Shown here: one piece after another, positions 1-8,427 of the stretch
Layout of the letters: the number at the start of each line of letters is the position of its first letter
How positions within the stretch are numbered: position 1 is the stretch's first letter
Assembly (NCBI GenBank): GCA_016792845.1
Contig: JAEUKH010000028.1
Span: 372,001-436,000 of the forward strand
From: Myxococcales bacterium
GTDB lineage: Bacteria > Myxococcota_A > Polyangia > Polyangiales > Ga0077539
Direction of reading: 5' to 3'
DNA: 64,000 bases
The notes under the pieces: generated by a model
The model's input: the letters and a program-made list of their open reading frames with translations, nothing else
What the model was told of the DNA's origin: nothing
The model's database searches: none
Position numbers and translations under genes: made by a program

Positions 1-1
1 G

Positions 2-694
2 GCCAAATCGCAAGCCCGGCAGCGCATCATCTCGGCCGACGCCGACCTCGAATCGGCCGACAAGCTCGCCCGCGCCAAGGTGCGCGCCGCCGAGGGCGTG
101 CAGGCCGAGACCGCCGCCAAGGGGCTCGCCGAGGTGCGGGTGAAAGAGGCAGCCGCCGCGGCCATCGAGAAGCAAGGGCTCGTCGAGGCCAAGGTGCAGC
201 TCGAGAAGATGCGCGCCGAGGCCGCGGGCCTTGAGCAGCAAGGCGTCGCCCGCGCCAAGGTGCGCGAGGCCGAGGCCCACGCCCTCGAACAGACCGGGCT
301 CGCAGAGGCGTCGTCGGTGCGCGCCAAGATGAGCGCCGAGGCCACCGGGCTCGCAGAGAAGGCCGACGCGATGAAGGCCCTCGACGCGGTGAGCCGCCAG
401 CACGAAGAGTTCAGGCTCCAGCTCGAGCAGCAGCGGGTGATCGCGCTCGAGACCATCCGCGCCAAGAAGGATGTCGCGGGGGTGCAGGCCGAGGTGCTCG
501 CGGCGGCCTTTGAGAAGGCGAAGATCAACATCGTGGGCGGCGACGGGCAGTTCTTCCAGCGCTTCATGCAGGCCGTGACCCTCGGCCAGAGCATCGACGG
601 CGCGGTCGACCAGAGCGAGGTGCTGAAATCGCTCGCGGGTCAGCTCGCCAACCTCCCCAGCAAGTCGACCGACGACCCTTCGACCAAGGGCTGA
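2..694 (+). CDS. flotillin-like coiled-coil protein, C-terminal part (5' end outside window)
   Basis: The frame is open from the window edge, so only the C-terminal ~230 residues are present. They are dominated by Ala/Glu/Lys/Arg-rich heptads and near-repeats (AKVREAEAHALEQ and AEAAGLEQQGVARAKV types), the long coiled coil that follows the SPFH domain in flotillins. After it comes a short globular tail (FFQRFMQAVTLGQSIDGAVD). Flotillins are membrane-microdomain scaffolds. The SPFH domain itself would lie upstream and is not seen, so the family call rests on the coiled coil and on the neighbour. The stop codon is 9 nt before the start of the giant AAA+ ATPase, so the two are almost certainly co-transcribed and may work together at the membrane. 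Confidence 0.7.
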   Translation, partial: AKSQARQRIISADADLESADKLARAKVRAAEGVQAETAAKGLAEVRVKEAAAAAIEKQGLVEAKVQLEKMRAEAAGLEQQGVARAKVREAEAHALEQTGLAEASSVRAKMSAEATGLAEKADAMKALDAVSRQHEEFRLQLEQQRVIALETIRAKKDVAGVQAEVLAAAFEKAKINIVGGDGQFFQRFMQAVTLGQSIDGAVDQSEVLKSLAGQLANLPSKSTDDPSTKG

Positions 695-703
695 TCTCAC
701 ATC

Positions 704-3700
704 ATGTCCGACCCCGCCGCGCAGCCCCCCGCGCCCCAGGCAGACGACCTCGGCGGCAGCTACGAGGTCATCCGTCGTCGGCTCCTCGAACGCGCCAACG
801 CCCTCGGCACCGCGGGCGAGTCGCTCAACCAGAAGCGCAAAGAGGTCTTCGGCGGCGCCGAGCTGAGCCTCGCCGCGACCGAGCGAATTCGCACCGAGAA
901 CAACTGCCTCCCGCGCGACCTCATCGCCGTGGGGGGCCGCCTCCTGGTCGGCTTCGAGGTCTTCGTCGGCATGAAGGCCGAGGTGTCAGTCACCGACATC
1001 TTCGGGCTCCACCGGCTCGACCGCGGCGCCGACGGCGCAATCTCGTTCACGCCGCTCGGGCTCGACGACGGGGGCTTCCTCGTCGATGAGCGCTTCACCA
1101 AGGAGTTCGGCGATCTCTTTCGCTACGTGCGAGAGGCAAGGCTCGCGCAGCTTCGGCGCACCGAACGGCGGCTCCTGGCGGTGTTCTCGACGGGCTCGAA
1201 CGCCCGCGATCAGAAGGTCTTCCGCTGGAGCCTCGATGGGGGCGGCCGCATCGGGTACGTCGACGCCCGCGGCGACGAAGACCACACCCGCCCGCGCGCC
1301 CACGATTTCGCGTGGAAGCAGACCACCCGCGAGAACCAGGTGGCGGGCAAATTCCCCCACGTTTCGATCCTCGATGAGGTCTTCGTCGAGACCATCGGCG
1401 GCGACCTCACCATCAAGGTCGAGAACAACACCGCCTCGGGGCAGGGGCTCTACGCCGAGCCCGTCGAAGACCGCAACCAGACCCTCGACGACGCGACGAT
1501 CCAGTACGCGCGGCTCGGCACGCTGATCTTCCTGCGAATCAAGCCGTACCGAGAGAACGCCTGGCGGCACTTCATCTTCAACGCGCGGCAGAAGACCGTC
1601 TTGCGCGTCGACGCCCTCGAGCACGCCGCGCTCGCGCTGCCCGATGACCAGGGGGTGATCTTCCCCACGGGGTATTACCTCGCGTCGGGCGAGCAGAAGA
1701 TCTTCGACGGCGACGCCGCCCACATGGTCTTCGAGCGGGTGGTCAAGGCGCCCAACGGCGAAGACGTGCTCTACGTCTTCTTCCGCGAGAGCGACGGAAA
1801 GTACCTCCTCTACCCCTACAACGTCATCGCCCGCGACGTGGCCACGCCCATCGCGTGCCACGGGTACTCGCTCTTCGACGACGGCACCATGATCGTGTTT
1901 CGCTCGACACCGGGCGAAGAGCCGACCCGCGTGCATCTCATGCAAGTGTGGAAGACGCCCTTCACCACCGTCGAGTTCGCCGCCACGGTGCCCACGCCCG
2001 ACTCGTACCTCGCGCGGGTAGGCAACCCCGACCTCGTGCGCGGCGTCGCAGACGCCCTCACGCTCCGCAAGCTCTGCCTCGTCGAGCACCCGACTCGCGG
2101 CACCTACGAAGACATCATCGCCCAGACCCGGCGCCTCACCGACGCGTACCATTGGTACGGCCACGCCGAGTGCTTCGGTCTCCTCGCCATCGTCAAAGAC
2201 CTGCGGGCCATCGCCGAGCAGATCATCGACGAGTACGACAAGGTCGAGACCATCCGCCGGCGCGCCGCCGAGGCCCTCGCCAAGGCCGAAGCCGCGCAGA
2301 GCGAGGTGCTGCGCGCGCGGCCCGAAGACGCCCACGCGGTGGCAGAGTTCATGGCCGCCCTCACGGCGCTGCGCAAACAGCGCGGCGTGCTCGGCACCCT
2401 GCGCGACCTGCGCTACATGGACCTCGCCCGCGTCGAGGCCCTCGAAGCCGAGGTCGACACCCGCTTCGCCGAGACGAGCAAGGCCGCGGGGGCCTTCCTC
2501 GTCGGCAGCGACGCCCTCAAGCCGCTCCTTGAGGCCATCGCGGTGGCCGTCGGCAAGGCCGAGGGCGTGACACGCACCGTCGACCTCATGCCCGTCTCGG
2601 CCGAGGTCGACACCGTGCACGAGGGGCTCACGGTGCTCTCAGAGACCGTCGCGAGCCTCGACGTCGACGACCCCACCCTGCGCACAAAGATCCTCGACGC
2701 CATCAGCGAAGTGTTCGCGCAGCTCAACCGCGCCCGGGCCATCGTCGCGGCCCGACAGAAGGAGCTGCGCGGCGCAGAAGGCAAGGCCGAGTTCGGCGCG
2801 CAGTCGAAGCTCTTCGCCCAGGCCGTGCAGAGCGCCCTCGCGGTGGCCGACTCGCCCGAGAAATGTGACCAGTCGCTCTCGCGCCTCCTCGTGCAGCTCG
2901 AAGAGCTCGAGGGCCGCTTCGGCGAGTTCGACGCCTTCGCCACCGAGCTCGCGGTGCGACGCGAAGAGCTGAACGACGCCTTCGGCGCGCGGCGCCAGAC
3001 CCTCCTCGACGAGCGGCAAAAGCGCGCGCAGAACCTCGTCTCGGCCGCCGATCGCATCCTCCAGGGCGTCACCCGCCGCGCCCGCACCTTCGCCGCGCCC
3101 GACGAGCTCAACGCCTACTTCGCCAGCGACCCCATGGTCGCCAAGGTGCGCGACCTCTCGGGGCAGCTCCGCGCGCTCTTTGACACCGTCAAGGCCGACG
3201 AGGTCGACGGCCGCCTCAAGTCAGCGCGGCAAGAGGGCCTCCGCGCGCTGCGCGACAAGAGCGAGCTCTTCGACGGTGCCGACAACGTCATCAAGCTCGG
3301 GCGCCACCGCTTCTTCATCAACACCCAGCCCCTCGAGCTCACCATCGTGCCCCGCGACGAGGGGCTCGCCGTGCACCTCGCGGGCACCGACTACTTCGAC
3401 CCCATCGACGACCCCACCCTCGCGAGCAGCCGCGACCTCTGGGGCGAGAACCTCCCGAGCGAGTCGCCCGAGGTCTACCGCGCAGAGTACCTCGCCGCCG
3501 AGGTGCTCGCCGCCGCAGAGACCGGCGCGCGGGGCTGGCACATCGAGACCTTGCGCACCGCCGCCCTCACCGAAGGGGGCCTCCTCGCGCTCGTGAGGAG
3601 CCTCGCCGCCGACCGACACGACGAGGGGTATGAGCGCGGCGTCCATGATGTTGACAGTGTCAACATTCTCGATCGGGTTTTGCAGCTGCTTCACACCGCG

Positions 3701-6493
3701 GGTTCGCTGCGTCACGAGTCGAGCGCGCGGGCCCTGGCGGTGCTGTACCTCTCGACCCTCGACGAGGCGTCCCGTGGGCTCTTGCATCGCCGGGTGCGCT
3801 CGTCGGCGCAGCTCAGGGCGCTCACGGGCGTGTCGACGGTGCAGCGGGCGCTGGCCGCCGAGCTCACGACGGCCCTCGCGGCGTGCCAGACGGCCTGGCA
3901 GCTGACGGGCTTCGACGACGACCTCGCGGCCCGCGCGGGGCGCTACCTCGTCGACGCGATGGCCGCCGATCGCCCGCGGTATGTGCTCTCGGGTGAGGCC
4001 GTGGCGCTCCGCGAGGCCTTCACCATGGCCCTTCGCGAGGGCGGGGCCGAGGCGAGCTTTGACGACGACCTCCGCGCGCTCGACGCGCACCCCGTGGCGC
4101 GGCTCACGTTGGCGCTCGGGTGGCTGCGCGGCTTCGTCGAGGGCGCTCCGGCTCAGGCGGGTCGCGCGGGCTTTGTGCTTGAGGTGGCGGTGGCCCTGGT
4201 GACCGAGCGGCTCATCGAGCGCGTGGTGATGAGCGCCGCCCTGGAGGCGCGGGTCGAGGGCCTTCTGGGGCAGCACCCGCGGGTGGTCGACCGCGCGATG
4301 ACGCTGCGGCTCGACGAGTTTCTGGCCCGCACCGATGCGTTCCGCATGCACCGGGTGCCGCGCTGGCGGGCGTATCGCAAGGCGCGCACCGACGTGGCCG
4401 AGCGCGAGCGCCGCAGGCTGCGGCTCGATGAGTTCGCCCCGAAGGTGCTGTCGAGCTTCGTGCGGAACAAGCTCATCGACGAGGTGTACCTGCCCCTCGT
4501 GGGGGCCAACCTCGCCAAGCAGCTCGGGGCCGCGGGCGACGCCAAGCGCACCGACCTCATGGGGCTCTTGCTCCTCGTCTCGCCGCCCGGGTACGGCAAG
4601 ACCACGCTGATGGAGTACGTCGCGAGCCGCCTCGGGCTCGTGTTCGTGAAGGTCAACGGCCCGGCCCTCGGGCACAACGTGGTGAGCATCGACCCGAACG
4701 AGGCGCCCAACGCCACGGCGCGGCAAGAGGTCGAGAAGATCAACCTCGCCTTCGAGATGGGCAACAACGTGATGCTCTACCTCGACGACATCCAGCACAC
4801 CAACCCCGAGCTGCTCCAGAAGTTCATCTCGCTGTGTGATGGGTCGCGCCGCATCGAGGGCGTCTGGCGCGGCCGCACGCGCACCTACGACCTGCGCGGC
4901 AAGCGCTTCTGCATCGCGATGGCGGGCAACCCCTACACCGAGTCGGGCGCGCGCTTTCGCATCCCCGACATGCTCGCCAACCGCGCCGACACCTACAACC
5001 TCGGCGACATCCTCGGGGGCCGCGAAGACGCCTTCGCCCTCTCATACCTTGAGAACGCCCTCACCTCGAACGCGAGCCTCGCGCCCCTCGCGGGCCGCAG
5101 CCCGCAAGACCTCTACAAGCTCATCCGCATGGCCGACGGCGAGGCCGTGCCGAGCACCGAGCTCGAGCACCCGTACAGCGCCGCCGAGGTGGCCGAGGTC
5201 GTCGCCGTGCTGCGCAACCTGAGGGTCGCCCAGCGCACGCTCCTCGCGGTCAACAGCGAGTACATCCGCTCGGCCTCGCAAGAAGACAGCTACCGCACCG
5301 AGCCGCCCTTCAAGCTCCAGGGCAGCTACCGCAACATGAACAAGATCGCCGAGAAGGTGGTCGCCGCCCACACCCTCGACGAGGTCGAGGCCATCGTCGA
5401 CGATCACTACACGAGCGAGTCGCAGACCCTCACCACCGGCGCAGAGCAGAACCTCTTGAAGCTCGGCGAGATGCGCGGGCGCCTCAGCGACGAGAGGCGC
5501 GCCCGGTGGGAGGCCATCAAGAAAGAATTCCAGCGGCAAAAGCGCGTCGGCGGCAAAGACGACGACCCGATCTTGCGCGTCACCGGCACCCTCTCGACCC
5601 TCGGCGAGGCCATCGAGGGCATCGGCGCCACGCTCACCCAGGCGAGCGCCGCACAAGGCGAGGCGCAGGCGCAGCTCGCCGCGCAGCTCGGGCCGAAGTT
5701 TGACACCCTGTCGAACTCGCTCACGGCCTTGGGGCGTCCGCAGATCGAAGTGCGGGTGCCGGGGCCCGAGGCGAGCGCCGAAGCCATCGCGGCGAGGCTC
5801 GCGCCGGGCTTCGAGGCGGTGGCCCCGACGCTCCGGGCGGCGCAGCACGGGCTCGGCACCTTGCCGGCCCTGCTTGAGTCGCTGGTGTCGACCTTGGGGC
5901 GGCTCGAAGGCGCCCTGGCGCGGGGCGTGACCGTCGGGGTCGCGGCGGGCGCGCCCGTGGCGCAGGTTGCCGTAGCGGGCGCTCCCGTGGCCGCGGGACC
6001 GTCGGCCGGGCTCACCCACGCGCCGACCCTCGCGGGGGCGCAGGCGCGGGCGCCAGAGGCCGGGGCGGGGCACCTCCAGATGCCGTCGCTCCCTGAGGTG
6101 CCCGCGGCGGTCGAGGGGCAGGGGGGCCGTGGCCCTGAGGGGGGCGTCCGCGCGAGCACGCTCCCGCCGGCGGCGCGGGCGCGGTTCGAGTGCGAGCTGA
6201 CGGCGGCCTCGCAGGCGAATTTGTACTTACCGCCAGGGGTCGACCTCGACGTGGTGCGCGACGGGGGCGTGTTCGTGCCGACGCGCAAATCGCTCCCCCT
6301 GGTGGGCAGCTCGGTGATTCTCTCGTTGCAGTTCGCGGGCTCGCCGCGCTTCGAGACCACCGCGGTGGTGGCCTTTCGGTGGGAGGGCGAGAGCCCCGGG
6401 TTCGGGGCCCGCTTCCCGTACCTGACGGGGGCTCAAGAGGCCATCGTGCGACGCTTCATGACCGAGCGCGCGCCGGTGGTGCTCAAACGCTGA
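704..6493 (+). CDS. giant AAA+ ATPase ('DNA repair ATPase'-like) with C-terminal PilZ-like domain
   Basis: 1929 residues. The N-terminal ~1200 residues have no domain I can name with certainty, but contain long Ala/Glu/Arg-rich helical stretches. An AAA+ module follows: Walker A (PPGYGKTT) near residue 1294, Walker B (MLYLDDIQ) near 1356 and a sensor-1-like stretch (IAMAGNPYTESG) near 1402, arranged as in MoxR-type AAA+ proteins. After a Pro/Ala/Gly linker the last ~105 residues look like a PilZ variant (VGSSVILSLQF ... GFGARF), a possible c-di-GMP or regulatory domain. In several bacteria, proteins of this size and layout are labelled 'DNA repair ATPase'; a role in repair is not shown here. 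The gene sits 9 nt behind the flotillin-like gene and its 3' end overlaps the convergent ThDP enzyme gene by 11 nt. Confidence 0.75.
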   Translation: MSDPAAQPPAPQADDLGGSYEVIRRRLLERANALGTAGESLNQKRKEVFGGAELSLAATERIRTENNCLPRDLIAVGGRLLVGFEVFVGMKAEVSVTDIFGLHRLDRGADGAISFTPLGLDDGGFLVDERFTKEFGDLFRYVREARLAQLRRTERRLLAVFSTGSNARDQKVFRWSLDGGGRIGYVDARGDEDHTRPRAHDFAWKQTTRENQVAGKFPHVSILDEVFVETIGGDLTIKVENNTASGQGLYAEPVEDRNQTLDDATIQYARLGTLIFLRIKPYRENAWRHFIFNARQKTVLRVDALEHAALALPDDQGVIFPTGYYLASGEQKIFDGDAAHMVFERVVKAPNGEDVLYVFFRESDGKYLLYPYNVIARDVATPIACHGYSLFDDGTMIVFRSTPGEEPTRVHLMQVWKTPFTTVEFAATVPTPDSYLARVGNPDLVRGVADALTLRKLCLVEHPTRGTYEDIIAQTRRLTDAYHWYGHAECFGLLAIVKDLRAIAEQIIDEYDKVETIRRRAAEALAKAEAAQSEVLRARPEDAHAVAEFMAALTALRKQRGVLGTLRDLRYMDLARVEALEAEVDTRFAETSKAAGAFLVGSDALKPLLEAIAVAVGKAEGVTRTVDLMPVSAEVDTVHEGLTVLSETVASLDVDDPTLRTKILDAISEVFAQLNRARAIVAARQKELRGAEGKAEFGAQSKLFAQAVQSALAVADSPEKCDQSLSRLLVQLEELEGRFGEFDAFATELAVRREELNDAFGARRQTLLDERQKRAQNLVSAADRILQGVTRRARTFAAPDELNAYFASDPMVAKVRDLSGQLRALFDTVKADEVDGRLKSARQEGLRALRDKSELFDGADNVIKLGRHRFFINTQPLELTIVPRDEGLAVHLAGTDYFDPIDDPTLASSRDLWGENLPSESPEVYRAEYLAAEVLAAAETGARGWHIETLRTAALTEGGLLALVRSLAADRHDEGYERGVHDVDSVNILDRVLQLLHTAGSLRHESSARALAVLYLSTLDEASRGLLHRRVRSSAQLRALTGVSTVQRALAAELTTALAACQTAWQLTGFDDDLAARAGRYLVDAMAADRPRYVLSGEAVALREAFTMALREGGAEASFDDDLRALDAHPVARLTLALGWLRGFVEGAPAQAGRAGFVLEVAVALVTERLIERVVMSAALEARVEGLLGQHPRVVDRAMTLRLDEFLARTDAFRMHRVPRWRAYRKARTDVAERERRRLRLDEFAPKVLSSFVRNKLIDEVYLPLVGANLAKQLGAAGDAKRTDLMGLLLLVSPPGYGKTTLMEYVASRLGLVFVKVNGPALGHNVVSIDPNEAPNATARQEVEKINLAFEMGNNVMLYLDDIQHTNPELLQKFISLCDGSRRIEGVWRGRTRTYDLRGKRFCIAMAGNPYTESGARFRIPDMLANRADTYNLGDILGGREDAFALSYLENALTSNASLAPLAGRSPQDLYKLIRMADGEAVPSTELEHPYSAAEVAEVVAVLRNLRVAQRTLLAVNSEYIRSASQEDSYRTEPPFKLQGSYRNMNKIAEKVVAAHTLDEVEAIVDDHYTSESQTLTTGAEQNLLKLGEMRGRLSDERRARWEAIKKEFQRQKRVGGKDDDPILRVTGTLSTLGEAIEGIGATLTQASAAQGEAQAQLAAQLGPKFDTLSNSLTALGRPQIEVRVPGPEASAEAIAARLAPGFEAVAPTLRAAQHGLGTLPALLESLVSTLGRLEGALARGVTVGVAAGAPVAQVAVAGAPVAAGPSAGLTHAPTLAGAQARAPEAGAGHLQMPSLPEVPAAVEGQGGRGPEGGVRASTLPPAARARFECELTAASQANLYLPPGVDLDVVRDGGVFVPTRKSLPLVGSSVILSLQFAGSPRFETTAVVAFRWEGESPGFGARFPYLTGAQEAIVRRFMTERAPVVLKR
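3180..3192. repeat. palindrome TTGAC-N3-GTCAA inside the AAA+ ATPase gene
   Basis: TTGACACCGTCAA: 5-bp arms with a 3-nt centre. It is encoded by ttt gac acc gtc aag; TTT is a rare Phe codon in this GC3-biased gene. Member of the dispersed family described at 51111. Confidence 0.6.
3648..3666. repeat. 19-bp perfect palindrome ATGTTGACA-G-TGTCAACAT inside the AAA+ ATPase gene
   Basis: Nine-base arms around a single G, containing TTGAC-AGT-GTCAA. Codons used to build it (gtt, agt, att) are rare in this gene. Strongest single palindrome noticed in the window and member of the dispersed TTGAC/GTCAA family. Confidence 0.7.
5700..5714. repeat. imperfect TTGAC-N5-GTCAA palindrome in the AAA+ ATPase gene
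   Basis: TTGACACCCTGTCGA, one mismatch from TTGAC-N5-GTCAA. Preceded by TT from a rare TTT Phe codon. Same family as the sites at 7148, 51111 and 51400. Confidence 0.45.
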
Positions 6494-8123
6494 TCGCGCC
6501 CTTGCGAAACTCGCTCGCGGCGATCTTCACGTTCACCACCGCGGGTCGGCCCGCCTCGGCTGCGGCGAAGGCCCGCGCGTAGGCCGGAGCGAGCCCCGCG
6601 GCGGTCTCGACCCACTCGGCGTGGCAGCCCAGGGCCTCGGCCACCTGCTCGTAGCGGGTGTACGCGAGGCCCGTCGCGACGGCCCGCTCTTCGCCGAAGA
6701 ACTCGACCTGCCCGCGGCGAATCTGCGTCCACCCGGCGTCGTTGCCGATCACGCACACCACCGGGATGCCCTGCCGCGCCATCGCCTCAAGCTCCATCGC
6801 GTGGAGCCCGAAGGCGCCGTCGCCGAACACCGCCACGACCTTCGCGCCGGGCCGCGCGAGCTTCGCCGCCATCGCGTACCCGGGGCCCACCCCGAGGGTG
6901 CCGAGGGGCCCGGGGTCCATCCACAGGCCCGGCCATCGCACCTTCAGCACGTACGCGGCGGTGGCCACGAAATCACCGCCGTCGCCCACCACGATGGTGT
7001 CGTCGTCGATGAAGCGATCGAGCTCGGCGCACACCCGGAGCGGGTTCGGCGGGTCGCCGTCGGCCTGCATTTCGAGCGCCATCTTCGCCCGCGACTTGTC
7101 TTCCGCCGCCCGCACCGACGCGAGCCACCCGGCCGTGTCTGCAAACTTTGACACTCCGTCAACCAAGGCCCGGAGGGCGAGCCCGGTGTCTGCGACGAGG
7201 CCCACGTCGATGCCGCGGTTGTGCCCGAGGGTGGTGGCGTCGCGGTCGATCTTGATGATGCGGGTGCCGGGCTGCCAGGTCGGTTCGCGCCCGTAGTCGA
7301 GGCGGAAATCGAAGGGCGTGCCGCACATCACCACCACGTCGGCGTTGGCGAGGGCCATCTTGCGCGAGCGCGTAAACCCGCAAGGGTGCTCGGGCCTGAG
7401 CGCGCCCCGGGCCATACCGTTCACAAAGGTCGGCATGGGGAACTTCTCAAGCAGGTCGTAGAGCGCGCGGGTGTCGCGCGACCACCGAAACTGGCTCCCG
7501 AGGATGAGCATCGGGCGCTCGGCCTGTTCGAGCAGGGCGATGGCCGCAGCGAGCTCGGCGGGGTCGGGCGCGGGCTGCGCGAGGCTCCGCGCGGTCTTCG
7601 GGTCGAAGAACTCTGACTCGCCGAAGCCCATGAGAACGTCGAGGGGCATCTCAAGGTAGACCGGGCCGGGCACCCCCGACATCGCCACCCGAAACGCGGT
7701 GCTCACGTACTCGGGCAAGCGCTCGGTGTGCAGCACGCGATAGCTGGCCTTGGTGATGCTCTTGATCAAATCGAGGTGATTCATGTCTTGCAATGAACCG
7801 CGGTCGGTCAAGAGCGCCGGGCCCGCGCCGCCGATGCACACCAGCGGCACTTGGGCGCGCTGCGCGTTGGCGAGGGCCGTCACCACGTCGGTGACCCCAG
7901 GCCCCGCCGTCACGGCCACCACGCCCGGCACGCCGGTCACCCGCGCCCACCCGTCGGCGGCGTGACCCGCCGTCTGCTCGTGTCGCACATCGACGACCCG
8001 GATGCCCACGTCGAGGCACCCGTCGTAGATGTTCTGAATGTGCCCGCCACAGAGGGTGAAGAGGTGCGTCACCCCTTCACGCTGGAGCTGTTCTGCGACC
8101 AACCGTCCGCCGTGTGCCATCAT
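6483..8123 (-). CDS. ThDP-dependent enzyme of the 2-hydroxyacyl-CoA lyase / acetolactate synthase superfamily
   Basis: 546 residues, full length for the superfamily. The N-terminal ThDP-binding domain carries the conserved Glu of RHEQTAGHAADG (E49). The C-terminal domain has the Mg-diphosphate motif GDGAFG ... GND, spaced as usual. The stretch WMDPGPLGTLGVGPGYA resembles 2-hydroxyacyl-CoA lyases and oxalyl-CoA decarboxylases more than true acetolactate synthase. No regulatory ilvN-type small subunit or other ilv gene is adjacent. The divergent neighbour is an acyl-CoA dehydrogenase, so cleavage or condensation of acyl-CoA-derived 2-hydroxyacids is my preferred reading, but substrate cannot be assigned. 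Start is the first of two tandem ATGs. The 3' end overlaps the convergent AAA+ gene by 11 nt. Confidence 0.75.
   Translation of the reverse strand: MMAHGGRLVAEQLQREGVTHLFTLCGGHIQNIYDGCLDVGIRVVDVRHEQTAGHAADGWARVTGVPGVVAVTAGPGVTDVVTALANAQRAQVPLVCIGGAGPALLTDRGSLQDMNHLDLIKSITKASYRVLHTERLPEYVSTAFRVAMSGVPGPVYLEMPLDVLMGFGESEFFDPKTARSLAQPAPDPAELAAAIALLEQAERPMLILGSQFRWSRDTRALYDLLEKFPMPTFVNGMARGALRPEHPCGFTRSRKMALANADVVVMCGTPFDFRLDYGREPTWQPGTRIIKIDRDATTLGHNRGIDVGLVADTGLALRALVDGVSKFADTAGWLASVRAAEDKSRAKMALEMQADGDPPNPLRVCAELDRFIDDDTIVVGDGGDFVATAAYVLKVRWPGLWMDPGPLGTLGVGPGYAMAAKLARPGAKVVAVFGDGAFGLHAMELEAMARQGIPVVCVIGNDAGWTQIRRGQVEFFGEERAVATGLAYTRYEQVAEALGCHAEWVETAAGLAPAYARAFAAAEAGRPAVVNVKIAASEFRKGAISV
7148..7162. 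repeat. palindrome TTGAC-N5-GTCAA inside the ThDP enzyme gene
   Basis: TTGACACTCCGTCAA, exact 5-bp arms with a 5-nt centre. On the coding (minus) strand it is read as gtt gac gga gtg tca aag, using several codons the gene otherwise avoids. Same family as 50607, 51111 and 51400. Confidence 0.65.
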
Positions 8124-8264
8124 CGGGGTTCTTGGGCCCTTGACCTTTCTACGAGGGGCCGCCGTCGCCGCGTCGGGCAGCCCGCGCCGCCGCTCAGGAG
8201 CCCCGTCGTCTGCGAAGAGGCGCCGACCCTACACGAAATCACGCAGGCCGCGCATCGCCACTTC

Positions 8265-8309
8265 TTGACGCGTTGTGTTGCCGGGGCTAACGACTGAATC
8301 ACCATTCAG
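8265..8309 (+). promoter_or_regulatory. putative promoter and operator between ThDP enzyme and acyl-CoA dehydrogenase
   Basis: The 304-nt divergent spacer (8124-8427) holds no gene. In it TTGACG (8265-8270) and TAACGA (8288-8293) are 17 nt apart, a possible though weak -35/-10 pair reading right. Immediately downstream CTGAAT-CACC-ATTCAG (8294-8309) is a perfect 6-bp-arm palindrome placed to block such a promoter. TGAAT/ATTCA half-sites are seen in operators of some TetR-family regulators of fatty-acid genes, which fits the neighbours, but no regulator gene is adjacent. Confidence 0.35.
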
Positions 8310-8415
8310 CGCTCGGGCCTCGACCCTCGGGTGACAATGCGCGCAAAGCTTGCGTCGGGTCATCGACGGTCGGGTCGCCAGAGCCGGTGTCGGCGAAACT
8401 TGTATCGCGTCGTTC

Positions 8416-8420
8416 GGAGG
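8416..8420 (+). promoter_or_regulatory. Shine-Dalgarno GGAGG deciding the GTG start of the acyl-CoA dehydrogenase
   Basis: GGAGG lies 7 nt before GTG at 8428. It picks this start over longer in-frame possibilities reaching back to 8350. Confidence 0.8.
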
Positions 8421-8427
8421 CTCTCTC

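Noticed and set aside
986..2620. Long open frame on the minus strand opposite the AAA+ ATPase gene
   Set aside because: Composition is Val/Glu/Asp/Arg/Leu-rich with no motif, as expected for the antisense of a GC3-biased gene; the forward gene has clear AAA+ motifs.
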